DNA of 64,000 nucleotides from Streptomyces sp. NBC_01296 (GCF_035984415.1 NZ_CP130720.1:6634001-6698000); one strand, 5' to 3'. Shown: positions 1 to 8,004, counted from the first letter of the stretch. Numbers and translations: made by a program. Notes: generated from the letters alone by a model not told the origin.

Positions 1-515
1 TGCGGCCCGAACGCCAGGCGGCGGGTGGTGGAGTGCAGCCCGTCCGCGCCGATCACCAGGTCGAACCGGCGCGGCGCGCCGCGCTCGAAGGTGACGTTCA
101 CACCGTCGGCGTCCTCGGTGAGCGAGGTGACGGAGTCCCCGAAGACGTACTCGGTGTGCGGCGCGGTCGCTTCGTAGAGGATCCGCGCCAGGTCGCCGCG
201 CAGGATCTCGACGTCTCCGGCGAACAGATCGGCGGGCAGCTGTGCCTGCGGCTTGCCCGCGCTGTTGACGTACGCCATGGAGCCCATGCCGGTCCGGGCC
301 CGTTCGACGGCGTCCAGGAGGCCCATGCCGCGGAGGACCGACAGATGGGCCTCGCCGCGGAAGTCGACGGCGTAGCCCCCGTCGCGGAGGGCGGGCGCGC
401 GTTCCACGATCGTGGTGGTGAAGCCGTACCGGGTCAGCCAGTGGGCGAGCGCGGGGCCGGCGACGGAGGCGCCGGAGATCAGTACGCTGAGGTTCTTCGT
501 CTCTGTGGTGTCCAT
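1..515 (-). CDS. FAD-dependent monooxygenase, N-terminal part (cut by window edge)
   Basis: The visible 171 residues are the N-terminus of a class A (PHBH/TetX-like) flavin monooxygenase. A Rossmann dinucleotide motif (GASVAGPALA) lies near residues 13-22, and the second FAD motif region (IGADGLHSTTR) lies close to the window edge. Such enzymes hydroxylate aromatic or polyketide-like substrates with NAD(P)H and O2; the substrate is not predictable. The ATG at 515 begins MDTTETK, preceded by a weak GGAAG about 11 nt upstream. It lies 35 bp downstream of the SARP gene on the same strand, with three 11-bp direct repeats in and beside the gap, so the SARP probably activates it. The C-terminus is outside the window. 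Confidence 0.85.
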   Translation of the reverse strand, partial: MDTTETKNLSVLISGASVAGPALAHWLTRYGFTTTIVERAPALRDGGYAVDFRGEAHLSVLRGMGLLDAVERARTGMGSMAYVNSAGKPQAQLPADLFAGDVEILRGDLARILYEATAPHTEYVFGDSVTSLTEDADGVNVTFERGAPRRFDLVIGADGLHSTTRRLAFGP

Positions 516-537
516 GCAGGTGAGCTTCCACGGCAGG

Positions 538-567
538 GCTCACCGCGTGCTCACCGCGCGCTCACCG
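538..567. promoter_or_regulatory. Candidate SARP operator: three 11-bp-spaced GCTCACCG repeats
   Basis: GCTCACCG occurs at 538, 549 and 560, an exact 11-bp period, straddling the 3' end of the SARP gene and ending 23 bp before the monooxygenase start. Direct heptamer-like repeats with an 11-bp period are the known site architecture of SARP/AfsR and PhoP-type winged-helix regulators. The same repeat unit and period recur at 4474-4503 in front of the SDR gene. No clear -10 was recognised. The role is inferred. Confidence 0.55.
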
Positions 568-3514
568 CCTCGACGACGCGTTCGGCGACGTTCGCGGGCA
601 GGCCCAGCAGGTGGAGCGCTTCCCGGGTGTCGGCCCCCGTCCCCGACGCCGCCTCGGCGGCCGCCCGGTAGCGGGCCCGGGCCGCGGCGCGGTCGCCGCG
701 CGCCTCGGCGGTGCGGCCGAGGCCGGCGAGCGTACGGACCCGGGTGCCGACGCTCTTGACCCAGTGCGGGTCGGCCCGCTCCAGTGCCTCCTCGTACAGC
801 CGCTCGGCGCCGGCCGGGTCCCCGTCCAGCAGGGCCATGTCCGCCAGTCCGCGCAGCGCCGCCGCCAGGCCGGTGGGGCTGCCGGCGCGGCGGGCGAGCG
901 CGGCGGCCTCCGCATAGTCGGCGCGGGCCGACGCCGGGTTCTCGCCGACGCGGTGGTCGGCCCGGTTGACCAGCAGGTCGGCGCTGTCCTCCAGGGCGCC
1001 GAGCTGCTCGGTGAGCGCGAGGGCCTCGTCGGTGAGCGCGACGGCCCGTACGTGGTCACCGCGCCCGCCCGCCAGACCGGCGAGGGTGTCCAGGGCCAGG
1101 GCGGTGCCCCAGCGGTCACCGAGCGCGCGAAAGCCCCGGGCGGCGGCGCCGAAGGTCTCCTCGGCCAGGGCGGCGTCCCCCTCGCCGAGGGGCCCGAAGC
1201 CCGACACGTACCGGGCTGCGGCCCGCGCCCACGGTTCGGGGCAGTCGCGCTGGGCGGAGACGAGCGCGAAGGCGCTCTGCGCGTCGGCCTCTCCCGCGTT
1301 CCGCATCATCCACAGGAACAGGCCGACGGGGTAGCGGCCCGGGCGGGCACCCGACCATGCGGCGGCCAGCGCCTGCCCGGCCGCCGCCCGGTGCCGCTGC
1401 CACACCGGCCGCCCGGCTGCGCCCGACGCCGCCAGCAGCACGCTCAGGACGTACTCCTCGCCGAGCGCGCCCCCCGTCGGCGCCTCACCCGTCCCGCCGC
1501 CGATCGCCTCGCCGATCGCCTCGCCCGGCACCGGGCCCATCGCGTCCAGGAGCCTGATCGCCTGCGGCGCCACCGAGGCGGAGATGCCCCGGATCCACAG
1601 GTAGTGCGAGGCCGCGGCGAGCAGTTCGAGGCCCGCCCGCACGTCCGGCGACTCGACCGCCCAGCGCAGGGCCGCCAGGAGGTTCCCGTGCTCGGCGGTG
1701 AGGCGGGGCAGCCACTCCAACTGCTCGGCCCGCCGCAGATGCGGGTCGGCGGTCCGCGCCAGTTCCAGGAAGCGCCCTGCATGGGCGCGCCGTACCGCAT
1801 CGCGTTCGCCCGCCGCATCCAGCCGTTCTCCGCCGTAGGCGCCGATCGTCTCCAGCATCCGGTAGCGGCCGCCCGTGAACTCCAGAAGCGATTTGTCGAC
1901 CAGCGCTTCCAGCGTCTCGCCGTCGGTGTCGCACACCCGCATCGCGCACTCGGCCGTCGCGCCGCCGGCGAAGACCGTGAACCGCCGTGCGGCCCGCTGC
2001 TCCGGCGCGGAGAGCAGTTCCCAGCTCCACGCGACGACCGAGCGCAGCGTCCGGTGGCGCTCGTCGGAGCCCCGGCTGCCGCGGGCCGCGACCCCGAGCC
2101 GGTCGTCCAGCCGTCCGGCGAGTTCGTCGGCGTCCAGCGTCCGGATGCGCGCCGCCGCGAGCTCGATGGCCAGGGGCAGGTCGTCGAGGGCCGCGCAGAT
2201 CCGCCGCACGACCTCGGGGTCGGCGGTGAAACCGGGCCGTACGGCGCCGGCCCGCTCGGTGAAGAGCCGTACGGCCGCGTCGCCGTCGAGCGGCCGCACC
2301 GGCCAGAGGCTCTCGCCGATGATGCCGAGCGGCTCCCGGCTCGTCGCCAGGACCCGCAGCCGCGGGCAGGCCGCCAGCAGCCGCGCCGCCAGCGCCGCGA
2401 TCTCGTCGACGACGTGCTCGCAGTTGTCCAGGACGAGCAGGACCATCCGGTCCGACAGCGCTGCGATCAGGCGGTCGACCGGCGTCTGCCCGCTGTCGCC
2501 CGTGCTCAGCCCGGCGGTGCGCAGGCCGAGCGCGCTCAGCAGCGCCTGCGGCAGGCCGGCGCCGTCGCGCAGCGGGGCCAGCTCCACGAAGCACACCTCG
2601 TCCGGCGCGGCCCCGGTGCCGGCGGCCCCCGCGACCTCCACGGACAACCGGGTCTTGCCGACGCCGCCGGGACCCGTCAGCGTGACCAGCCGGGCCGTCC
2701 GCAGCAGACCCGCGACCTCGGCCACCTCGCCGGCGCGCCCGACGAACGCCGTCAGCTGCGCGGGCGGCGCGGTGGGGGCCGGCGCCGGGTCGGCGCTCAG
2801 CAACTCGCGGTGCAGTGCCATCAGTTCGGGGGAGGGGTCGGTGCCCAGCTCGTCGGCCAGATGCCGCCGGGTCTCCTCGTACGCCACCAGCGCGGCGGCC
2901 GGGCCCCCCTCGGCGAACAGTGCCCGGATCAGCAGCCCCGCCAGCCGTTCCCGCAGCGGATGGCGGCCGACCAGTTCGCGCAGCTCGGGTACGGCGCCGG
3001 GGTGCCCGCCGAGCAGGCCCTCGGCCTCGATCCGGTCTTCGAGCGCCCCGAGCCGGCGCTCTTCCAGACGTACGGCGGCAGGTCGGGCGCCCTCGCTCTC
3101 GGCGAGGCCGGCCAGGGCCGGTCCCCGCCACAGCCCCAGCGCCTCGCGCAGCAGCGTGACGGCCCGCTCGGCGTCGCCGGCGCGCAGCGCGGCCCGTCCC
3201 TCCCGGGCCAGCCGCTCGAACCGGCAGGCGTCCACGTCCTCCTGCGCAACCACGAGCCGGTAGCCGGCTCCGGCCTGCTCGATCGAGGCCCCCGGACCGA
3301 GGGCCTTGCGCAGCCGGGACACCTGGGACTGGAGGGCGTGCGCCGAGAGCGTCCCGTCCGGGTCGACGGCGTCGGCCAGCCGGTCGGCCGACACGGCCTC
3401 TCCCGGGTGGGTCAGCAGGAGGGCCAGCAGGGCGCGGCGGGCCGGTCCGCCCAGCGGAACCTCGGCCCCGTCGTCGTGCCACGCCCGGGTCTCACCGAGG
3501 ATTCCGAACAGCAT
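551..3514 (-). CDS. SARP/AfsR-family transcriptional regulator (BTAD + NB-ARC + TPR)
   Basis: This 987-residue protein has the full layout of a large SARP. An OmpR-type winged-helix DNA-binding domain covers about residues 1-95 and a bacterial transcriptional activation domain about 96-245. An NB-ARC ATPase follows with Walker A GPGGVGKT near residue 283 and a Walker B-like stretch (VLLVLDNCE). The C-terminal third is rich in helical, TPR-like repeats. Members activate secondary-metabolite or local metabolic genes. It is 49 bp downstream of the SDR gene and 35 bp upstream of the flavin monooxygenase, all on one strand, so it may be cotranscribed with both. The ATG at 3514 begins directly with the DNA-binding domain (MLFGILGETRAW). 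Which pathway it controls is not visible. Confidence 0.9.
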   Translation of the reverse strand: MLFGILGETRAWHDDGAEVPLGGPARRALLALLLTHPGEAVSADRLADAVDPDGTLSAHALQSQVSRLRKALGPGASIEQAGAGYRLVVAQEDVDACRFERLAREGRAALRAGDAERAVTLLREALGLWRGPALAGLAESEGARPAAVRLEERRLGALEDRIEAEGLLGGHPGAVPELRELVGRHPLRERLAGLLIRALFAEGGPAAALVAYEETRRHLADELGTDPSPELMALHRELLSADPAPAPTAPPAQLTAFVGRAGEVAEVAGLLRTARLVTLTGPGGVGKTRLSVEVAGAAGTGAAPDEVCFVELAPLRDGAGLPQALLSALGLRTAGLSTGDSGQTPVDRLIAALSDRMVLLVLDNCEHVVDEIAALAARLLAACPRLRVLATSREPLGIIGESLWPVRPLDGDAAVRLFTERAGAVRPGFTADPEVVRRICAALDDLPLAIELAAARIRTLDADELAGRLDDRLGVAARGSRGSDERHRTLRSVVAWSWELLSAPEQRAARRFTVFAGGATAECAMRVCDTDGETLEALVDKSLLEFTGGRYRMLETIGAYGGERLDAAGERDAVRRAHAGRFLELARTADPHLRRAEQLEWLPRLTAEHGNLLAALRWAVESPDVRAGLELLAAASHYLWIRGISASVAPQAIRLLDAMGPVPGEAIGEAIGGGTGEAPTGGALGEEYVLSVLLAASGAAGRPVWQRHRAAAGQALAAAWSGARPGRYPVGLFLWMMRNAGEADAQSAFALVSAQRDCPEPWARAAARYVSGFGPLGEGDAALAEETFGAAARGFRALGDRWGTALALDTLAGLAGGRGDHVRAVALTDEALALTEQLGALEDSADLLVNRADHRVGENPASARADYAEAAALARRAGSPTGLAAALRGLADMALLDGDPAGAERLYEEALERADPHWVKSVGTRVRTLAGLGRTAEARGDRAAARARYRAAAEAASGTGADTREALHLLGLPANVAERVVEAVSAR

Positions 3515-3545
3515 GCCGGTGATTATCCACCGGAGCCGATCAGTT

Positions 3546-3566
3546 GATCAGCTGATCGGCCGATCA
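3546..3566. promoter_or_regulatory. Overlapping perfect palindromes before the SARP gene
   Basis: Two perfect palindromes overlap in the 49-bp gap between the SDR stop and the SARP start: a 12-bp one (GATCAGCTGATC, 3546-3557) and a 14-bp one (TGATCGGCCGATCA, 3553-3566) that includes the SDR stop codon. They could be a dimer-binding operator for the SARP gene or part of a transcript-end structure. Function is not established. Confidence 0.4.
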
Positions 3567-4406
3567 GACGTGGGCGATCGGGCCGAGGTAGGTGCCGCCC
3601 GAGACGTCGATCGTCTGGCCGGTCACCCACCGGCCCTGCGGGCTCGCCAGGAACCCGACGACATCGGCGACGTCCTCGGGTTCGCCGAGCCGGCCGAGCG
3701 CGGTGATCGATTCCAGTCCGGCGACCACCTCGGGGACGGAGGTGTAGCCGGCGGTCATGTCGGTCCGTACCGCGCCGGGTGCGACGGTGTTCACCGTGAT
3801 GCCCCGGCTGCCGAGCTCGTTGGCCAGCGACGGCGTCATCGACTCCAGCGCCGCCTTGCTGATGGTGTAGCCGATCTGCGTGGAGACGGCGAACCGGCTG
3901 GCGGTCGACCCCATGTTGACGATGCGGCCGCCGTCGTTCAGCAGCGGCAGCGCGCGCTGGACCACGAAGAACGGCGTGCTGACGTTGACGGCGAGCAGCC
4001 GGTCGAGTTCCTCGGGGGTGACGTGCGCGATCGGGTTGCCGGAGCTGATGCCCGCGTTGTTGACGAGGATGTCCAGCCCGCGCCCCGCCAGCCCCGCGGT
4101 CAGGCCCTCGAACAGCCGGTCCACGGCCCCGTCCTCGCCGAACCGGGCCCGGACCGCGAACGCCCGACCGCCCGCCGCCTCGATCTGCGCCACGGCTTGC
4201 GAGGCGGCCGCGTCGTTGCCGCCGTAGTGGACGGCGACCAGCGCGCCCTCGGCCGCGAGCCGCAGTGCGACCGCCCGGCCGATCCCGCGCGAACCGCCCG
4301 TGACCAGCGCCGTCTTGCCGTTCAACGCGCCCATGCCCGTGCCCGTGCCTGTGCCCATGCCCGTGCCCGTGCCTGTGCCTGTGCCCGTGCCCGTGTTCGT
4401 CCCCAT
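3564..4406 (-). CDS. SDR-family oxidoreductase with N-terminal Gly-Thr repeat
   Basis: This is a 280-residue short-chain dehydrogenase/reductase. After an unusual N-terminal run of Gly-Thr pairs comes a standard Rossmann fold with TGGSRGIGRA, NNAG in the middle, and catalytic Ser and YxxxK (YTISK). It is a classical NAD(P)-dependent dehydrogenase of unknown substrate. The ATG at 4406 has a purine-rich GGGGCAGGA just upstream. The internal ATG at 4334 (MGALNGK) gives a normal family N-terminus but has no visible ribosome site, so the repeat may or may not be translated. Three 11-bp direct repeats lie 68-97 bp upstream. It is followed by the SARP gene. Confidence 0.82.
   Translation of the reverse strand: MGTNTGTGTGTGTGTGMGTGTGTGMGALNGKTALVTGGSRGIGRAVALRLAAEGALVAVHYGGNDAAASQAVAQIEAAGGRAFAVRARFGEDGAVDRLFEGLTAGLAGRGLDILVNNAGISSGNPIAHVTPEELDRLLAVNVSTPFFVVQRALPLLNDGGRIVNMGSTASRFAVSTQIGYTISKAALESMTPSLANELGSRGITVNTVAPGAVRTDMTAGYTSVPEVVAGLESITALGRLGEPEDVADVVGFLASPQGRWVTGQTIDVSGGTYLGPIAHV
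4332..4400. repeat. Hexanucleotide tandem repeat in the SDR 5' end
   Basis: About 70 bp are built from 6-bp units of the form CCCGTG, CCTGTG or CCCATG read on the plus strand. On the coding strand they give a run of Gly-Thr (and two Met) codons directly after the first ATG of the SDR gene. The 6-bp unit keeps frame, so slippage would alter the length of the N-terminus without inactivating the gene. Confidence 0.8.
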
Positions 4407-4473
4407 GGTCCTGCCCCTGCCTCAGCGGCCGGTCCTCGGTGGATCCGGCGATGGGGCAACAGTGGCGGCGGCG

Positions 4474-4527
4474 GCTCACCGCACGCTCACCGCCGGCTCA
4501 CCGGCTCACCGGCTCACCGGGTCGCCG
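4474..4527. promoter_or_regulatory. Candidate SARP operator upstream of the SDR gene
   Basis: GCTCACCG occurs at 4474, 4485 and 4496 (11-bp period) and then again at 4504 and 4512 with an 8-bp period, followed by a degenerate copy at 4520. The first three copies repeat exactly the arrangement found at 538-567. The site lies in the 144-bp gap between the TetR stop and the SDR start, a normal place for an activator site of the SDR gene. Confidence 0.55.
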
Positions 4528-4550
4528 CCGACCCGCCGCCGATGGGCCGC

Positions 4551-5195
4551 TCAGACCTTGGGCAGCGCCTCGTACTGGAGGGCCAGCCCGTCCAGCAAGG
4601 CGGCCAGGCCCGTCTCGAACGCGCCCTCGTCCACCTCGCGCTGACGCTCGGCCAGCAGGTGGGCCTGGCCCAGGTGGGGGTAGTCCGACGGGTCGTACGC
4701 CGCCTCGTCGTCCACGAAACCCCGGGCGAAGGAACCCACCGCCGAGCCCAGGATGAAGTACCGCATCAGCGCACCGATCCGGGTCGCCTGCGCCGGGGGC
4801 CACCCTGCGGCCGTCATGGCGCCGAACACCGCGTCCGCCAGCCGCAGTCCGGCCGGGCGCCGACCCGGACCGCGCGCCAGCACCGGCACGATGTTCGGAT
4901 GGTCGGACAGCGCGTCCCGGTACGAGTGCGCCCAGTCGTGCAGGGCGGCCTGCCAGTCCCGGCCCGCCCCCGGCTCGAACATCGACAAGTCGACCCGCGC
5001 GCTCACCGCGTCCGCGACCGCGTCCAGGATCTCGTCCTTCGTGCGGAAGTGGTTGTAGAGGGAGGGCCCGCTGACCCCCAGCGCGGCCGCCAGCCGCCGC
5101 GTCGACACCGCCTCCAGCCCCTCCGCGTCCACCAGCGCACCCGCCGCCGCCACGATGCGGTCTCGGCTGAGGAGGGGCTTGCGCGGTCTGGCCAT
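4551..5195 (-). CDS. TetR-family transcriptional regulator
   Basis: This 214-residue TetR regulator has an N-terminal helix-turn-helix (about residues 10-55, STRRLAAALGVSGPSLYNHF) and a C-terminal ligand domain of the TetR_C type. The ATG at 5195 (MARPRKPLL) is chosen because a -10 hexamer TACTAT (5208-5203 on the coding strand) lies exactly 7 nt upstream, implying a leaderless mRNA, while no ribosome site is visible. It is divergent from the acyl-CoA dehydrogenase at 5282, and the 86-bp gap contains a near-perfect palindrome that overlaps its own -35 region. Autoregulation and control of the dehydrogenase are therefore likely. Confidence 0.88.
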   Translation of the reverse strand: MARPRKPLLSRDRIVAAAGALVDAEGLEAVSTRRLAAALGVSGPSLYNHFRTKDEILDAVADAVSARVDLSMFEPGAGRDWQAALHDWAHSYRDALSDHPNIVPVLARGPGRRPAGLRLADAVFGAMTAAGWPPAQATRIGALMRYFILGSAVGSFARGFVDDEAAYDPSDYPHLGQAHLLAERQREVDEGAFETGLAALLDGLALQYEALPKV

Positions 5196-5222
5196 GCGCC
5201 ACATAGTAGGGCCTGCCCGCCA

Positions 5223-5244
5223 TAAACTACCGGTGCTAGTTAAA
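5223..5244. promoter_or_regulatory. Palindromic operator between tetR and the acyl-CoA dehydrogenase
   Basis: AACTA (5225-5229) and TAGTT (5237-5241) form perfect 5-bp arms around a CCGGTGC centre, and the flanking bases extend the symmetry. It sits between two divergent starts, 28 bp from the tetR start and 40 bp from the dehydrogenase start. Size and position suit a TetR dimer site. Confidence 0.6.
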
Positions 5245-5281
5245 GCGCGCCGGTCCACGCCGCCACACCCGGAGGTGCCCG

Positions 5282-6433
5282 GTGAACCTGGAGCTGAGCG
5301 AGGAGCAGGAGGCCGTACGCCGGCTCGCCCGCGAGTTCACCGAGCGCGAGATCGCCCCGTACGCCGCCGAGTGGGACCGCGCCGAGAGCGTGGACCGGGC
5401 CATCGTGAAGAAACTCGGCGGCCTCGGCTTCCTCGGCCTGACCGTGCCCGAGGAGTACGGCGGCTCCGGCGGCGACCACCTCGCCTACGTCCTCGTCACC
5501 GAGGAGCTCGGCCGCGGCGACTCGGCCGTGCGCGGCATCGTCTCCGTCTCCCTCGGCCTGGTGGCCAAGACCCTCGCCGCCTGGGGGACCGAGGAGCAGA
5601 AGCGCTCCTGGCTGCCCCGGCTCTGCTCGGGCGACGCGCTCGGCTGCTTCGGCCTGACCGAGCCCGGTACCGGCTCCGACGCCGGCAACCTCACCACCCG
5701 CGCCGTGCGCGAGGCGGACGCGTACGTCCTCAGCGGCAGCAAGATGTTCATCACCAACGGCACCTGGGCCGACGTGGTCCTCCTCTTCGCCCGCACCGGC
5801 GACGAGCCCGGCCACCGCGGGGTCTCCGCGTTCCTCGTCCCCACCGACACCCCCGGCCTGACCCGCCGCGAGATACACGGCAAGCTCGGCCTGCGCGGCC
5901 AGGCCACCGCGGAGCTCGCCCTCGACGGCGTCCGCGTCCCCGCCTCCGCGATGGTCGGCCCCGAGGGCAAAGGTTTCTCCGTGGCCATGTCGGCCCTCGC
6001 CAAGGGCCGGATGTCGGTCGCCGCCGGGTGCGTCGGCATTGCGCAGGCGGCGCTGGACGCGGCCGTCTCGTACGCCGCCCAGCGCGAGCAGTTCGGCAAG
6101 CCGATCGCCCACCACCAGCTGGTCCAGGAGCTGATCGCCGACATCTCGGTCGACGTGGACGCGGCCCGCATGCTGACCTGGCGGGTGGCCGACCTCGTCG
6201 ACCGCGGGCAGCCCTTCGCCACCGAGTCCTCCACCGCCAAGCTCTTCGCCTCCGAGGCCGCCGTGCGGGCCGCGAGCAACGCCCTCCAGGTGCACGGCGG
6301 TTACGGCTACATCGACGAGTACCCGGCCGGCAAGCTGCTGCGCGACGCCCGCGTGATGACCCTGTACGAGGGCACGAGCCAGATCCAGAAGCTGCTCATC
6401 GGCCGCGCCCGCACCGGGGTCTCCGCCTTCTGA
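5282..6433 (+). CDS. Acyl-CoA dehydrogenase
   Basis: This is a 383-residue acyl-CoA dehydrogenase of normal length with the family blocks in order: an N-terminal helical domain, the middle beta-domain with GCFGLTEPGTGSDAG (about 120-135), and a C-terminal helical domain ending in LYEGTSQIQKLLIGR, which carries the Glu expected to be the catalytic base. It oxidises an acyl-CoA to the 2-enoyl-CoA using FAD, passing electrons to ETF. The substrate chain is not predictable. The GTG start follows GGAGGT at 5271. It is divergent from a TetR gene with a shared operator, suggesting substrate-induced derepression. Confidence 0.93.
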   Translation: MNLELSEEQEAVRRLAREFTEREIAPYAAEWDRAESVDRAIVKKLGGLGFLGLTVPEEYGGSGGDHLAYVLVTEELGRGDSAVRGIVSVSLGLVAKTLAAWGTEEQKRSWLPRLCSGDALGCFGLTEPGTGSDAGNLTTRAVREADAYVLSGSKMFITNGTWADVVLLFARTGDEPGHRGVSAFLVPTDTPGLTRREIHGKLGLRGQATAELALDGVRVPASAMVGPEGKGFSVAMSALAKGRMSVAAGCVGIAQAALDAAVSYAAQREQFGKPIAHHQLVQELIADISVDVDAARMLTWRVADLVDRGQPFATESSTAKLFASEAAVRAASNALQVHGGYGYIDEYPAGKLLRDARVMTLYEGTSQIQKLLIGRARTGVSAF

Positions 6434-6492
6434 GTACGCATCTGAGTACGCGTGCGGATGTGGTCCCGGTCACGCCGCCCGATGCTGGGTCC

Positions 6493-6783
6493 ATGAACGA
6501 GACACCGGTCAAGCAGCGCAACTCGACGGCGTACTACGGCCAGGCCGTCGCGGCCTTCGGCATCGCGATCTGCGCCGTGGCCCTGGGGATCTACAACCTC
6601 CAGGTGGACGGCTGGGTCCGTGCCTTCCTCGGCATCGCCGTCCTCTACCTCACCACCTCGGCCTTCACCCTCGCCAAGGTGATCCGCGACCGCCAGGAGC
6701 TCACCCAGATCGTCAGCCGGGTCGACCAGGCCCGGATGGAGAAGATCATGGCCGACTACGACCCCTTCCAGCCGAAGGTCTGA
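6493..6783 (+). CDS. YiaA/YiaB-family two-helix inner membrane protein
   Basis: A 96-residue protein with two closely spaced membrane segments (about residues 17-36 and 41-60) separated by a short turn with W and R, followed by a charged, helical C-terminal tail (VIRDRQELTQIVSRVDQAR). This matches the YiaA/YiaB two-helix domain family, which is widespread in actinobacteria and of unknown function. The ATG at 6493 is the first Met before the hydrophobic part. No strong ribosome site is visible. It lies 59 bp after the acyl-CoA dehydrogenase and may be read through from it. Confidence 0.8.
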   Translation: MNETPVKQRNSTAYYGQAVAAFGIAICAVALGIYNLQVDGWVRAFLGIAVLYLTTSAFTLAKVIRDRQELTQIVSRVDQARMEKIMADYDPFQPKV

Positions 6784-6812
6784 CCGCGGGCCGCTCTGTC
6801 GCCGAAGTCCGC

Positions 6813-6826
6813 TAAGCGCTTGCTCA
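6813..6826. promoter_or_regulatory. TetR operator, copy 1 (TAAGCGCTTGCTCA)
   Basis: TAAGCGCTTGCTCA lies 50 bp before the tetR start at 6876, and an identical 14-mer lies at 8005-8018 before the convergent MaoC gene. The core AGCAAGCGCTTA (other strand) is quasi-palindromic and resembles the AnCAAGnnCTTGnT sites described for mycobacterial KstR2. A -10-like TAGGGT follows at 6834-6839. The most likely ligand is the TetR protein encoded just downstream. Confidence 0.65.
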
Positions 6827-6875
6827 CCCTCCGGTAGGGTGTTCCTTCCACGGGGACGAAGAGGGTGAGCGAGCG

Positions 6876-7529
6876 ATGGACAGCGCGGAGGAGACGACCG
6901 GCGGCTACCGGCCGTGGTCGGAGGTCACCCCCGACGCCGCGCGGCGGCTGCTCGTCGCCGCCGTCGAAGCGTTCGCGGAGCGCGGGTACCACGCCACCAC
7001 CACGCGTGACATCGCAGGGCGGGCCGGGATGAGTCCGGCCGCGCTCTACATCCACTACAAGACCAAGGAAGAGCTGCTCCACCGGATCAGCCGGATCGGC
7101 CACGACAAGGCGCTCGAGATCCTGGAGACCGCCGCTTCGGGCCCGGGCTCCGCCGCGCAGCGGCTCGACGCCGCCGTGCGGTCCTTCGTGCTGTGGCACG
7201 CCGCGCACCACACCACCGCGCGCGTGGTCCAGTACGAGCTCGACGCCCTCGCTCCGGAGCACCGCTCCGAGATCGTGGAGCTGCGCCGGCAGAGCGACGC
7301 CGCCGTACGCCGCATCCTCGCCGACGGGGTCGCGGCGGGGGAGTTCGACGTGCCGGACGTCCCCGGCACCACGCTCGCCGTCCTGTCCCTGTGCATCGAC
7401 GTGGCCCGCTGGTTCAGCGCGGCCGGCCGCCGTACGCCCGACGAGGTGGGCGCGCTCTACGCCGACCTCGTCCTGCGCATGGTGGGCGGGTCGCCCGGCA
7501 CTCCCGCCTTCGCAACGCCTCAGAAGTAG
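6876..7529 (+). CDS. TetR-family regulator of acyl-CoA genes
   Basis: A 217-residue TetR protein. The helix-turn-helix region (TTTRDIAGRAGMSPAALYIHYKTKEELL) covers about residues 38-65, and the rest is a helical ligand domain. The ATG at 6876 follows a GAGGG purine stretch. It converges with, and overlaps by 10 bp, the MaoC-type hydratase gene, and an identical 14-bp operator lies upstream of both genes. This supports autoregulation plus control of the hydratase, as for KstR2/FadR-like TetR proteins that sense acyl-CoA. The assignment to a specific regulator is not possible from sequence alone. Confidence 0.88.
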   Translation: MDSAEETTGGYRPWSEVTPDAARRLLVAAVEAFAERGYHATTTRDIAGRAGMSPAALYIHYKTKEELLHRISRIGHDKALEILETAASGPGSAAQRLDAAVRSFVLWHAAHHTTARVVQYELDALAPEHRSEIVELRRQSDAAVRRILADGVAAGEFDVPDVPGTTLAVLSLCIDVARWFSAAGRRTPDEVGALYADLVLRMVGGSPGTPAFATPQK

Positions 7530-7981
7530 TAGCGGGACACCGACTCCGCCACGCACACCGGCTTGTCGCCGCCCTCGCGCTCGACCGTGACCGTCGCCGC
7601 GACCTGGACACCGCCGCCCGCCTCCGTGACCTCCGTGATCGCGACGGTGGCGCGCAGCCGCGAGCCGACCGGTACCGGGGCCGGGAAACGCACCTTGTTC
7701 GTGCCGTAGTTGATGCCCATCTTCATGCCCTCGACCCGCATGACCTGCGGCACCAGGCTCGGCAGCAGCGACAGGGTGAGGTAGCCGTGGGCGATGGTGG
7801 AGCCGAAGGGCCCGCCCGCGGCCCGCTCCGGGTCCACGTGGATCCACTGGTGGTCACCGGTGGCGTCGGCGAACAGGTCGATCCGCTTCTGGTCCACCTC
7901 CAGCCACCCGCTCGGGCCGAGCGTTTCCCCGATCCCTGCGTGCAGTTCCTCGGCGGACGTGAAGATCCTCGGCTCGGCCAT
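7520..7981 (-). CDS. MaoC-family (R)-specific enoyl-CoA hydratase-like protein
   Basis: A 153-residue single hot-dog domain protein. The hydratase motif is clear (ATGDHQWIHVDPERA, about residues 38-52, with catalytic Asp and His), followed by the GPFGSTIAHGYLT segment. Such enzymes add water to trans-2-enoyl-CoA giving (R)-3-hydroxyacyl-CoA. The start at 7981 (MAEPRIFTSAEEL) is chosen because it gives the usual family N-terminus, and the purine-rich GGGAGAGGGAGAGGC precedes it. The gene converges with tetR and shares its operator. A TTGACA/CATGCT promoter with 17-bp spacing overlaps that operator. Confidence 0.88.
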   Translation of the reverse strand: MAEPRIFTSAEELHAGIGETLGPSGWLEVDQKRIDLFADATGDHQWIHVDPERAAGGPFGSTIAHGYLTLSLLPSLVPQVMRVEGMKMGINYGTNKVRFPAPVPVGSRLRATVAITEVTEAGGGVQVAATVTVEREGGDKPVCVAESVSRYYF

Positions 7982-8004
7982 GCCTCTCCCTCTCCCTGGG
8001 CGAA

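Noticed and set aside
611..3547. A 978-codon open frame opposite the SARP gene
   Set aside because: Low-complexity Arg/Gly/Pro product with no domains, while the minus strand encodes a full BTAD/NB-ARC protein.
5196..5258. Upstream ATGs for the TetR gene ending at 4551
   Set aside because: Starting at 5258 or 5204 adds a non-family N-terminus, while the TACTAT hexamer 7 nt before 5195 supports the shorter protein.
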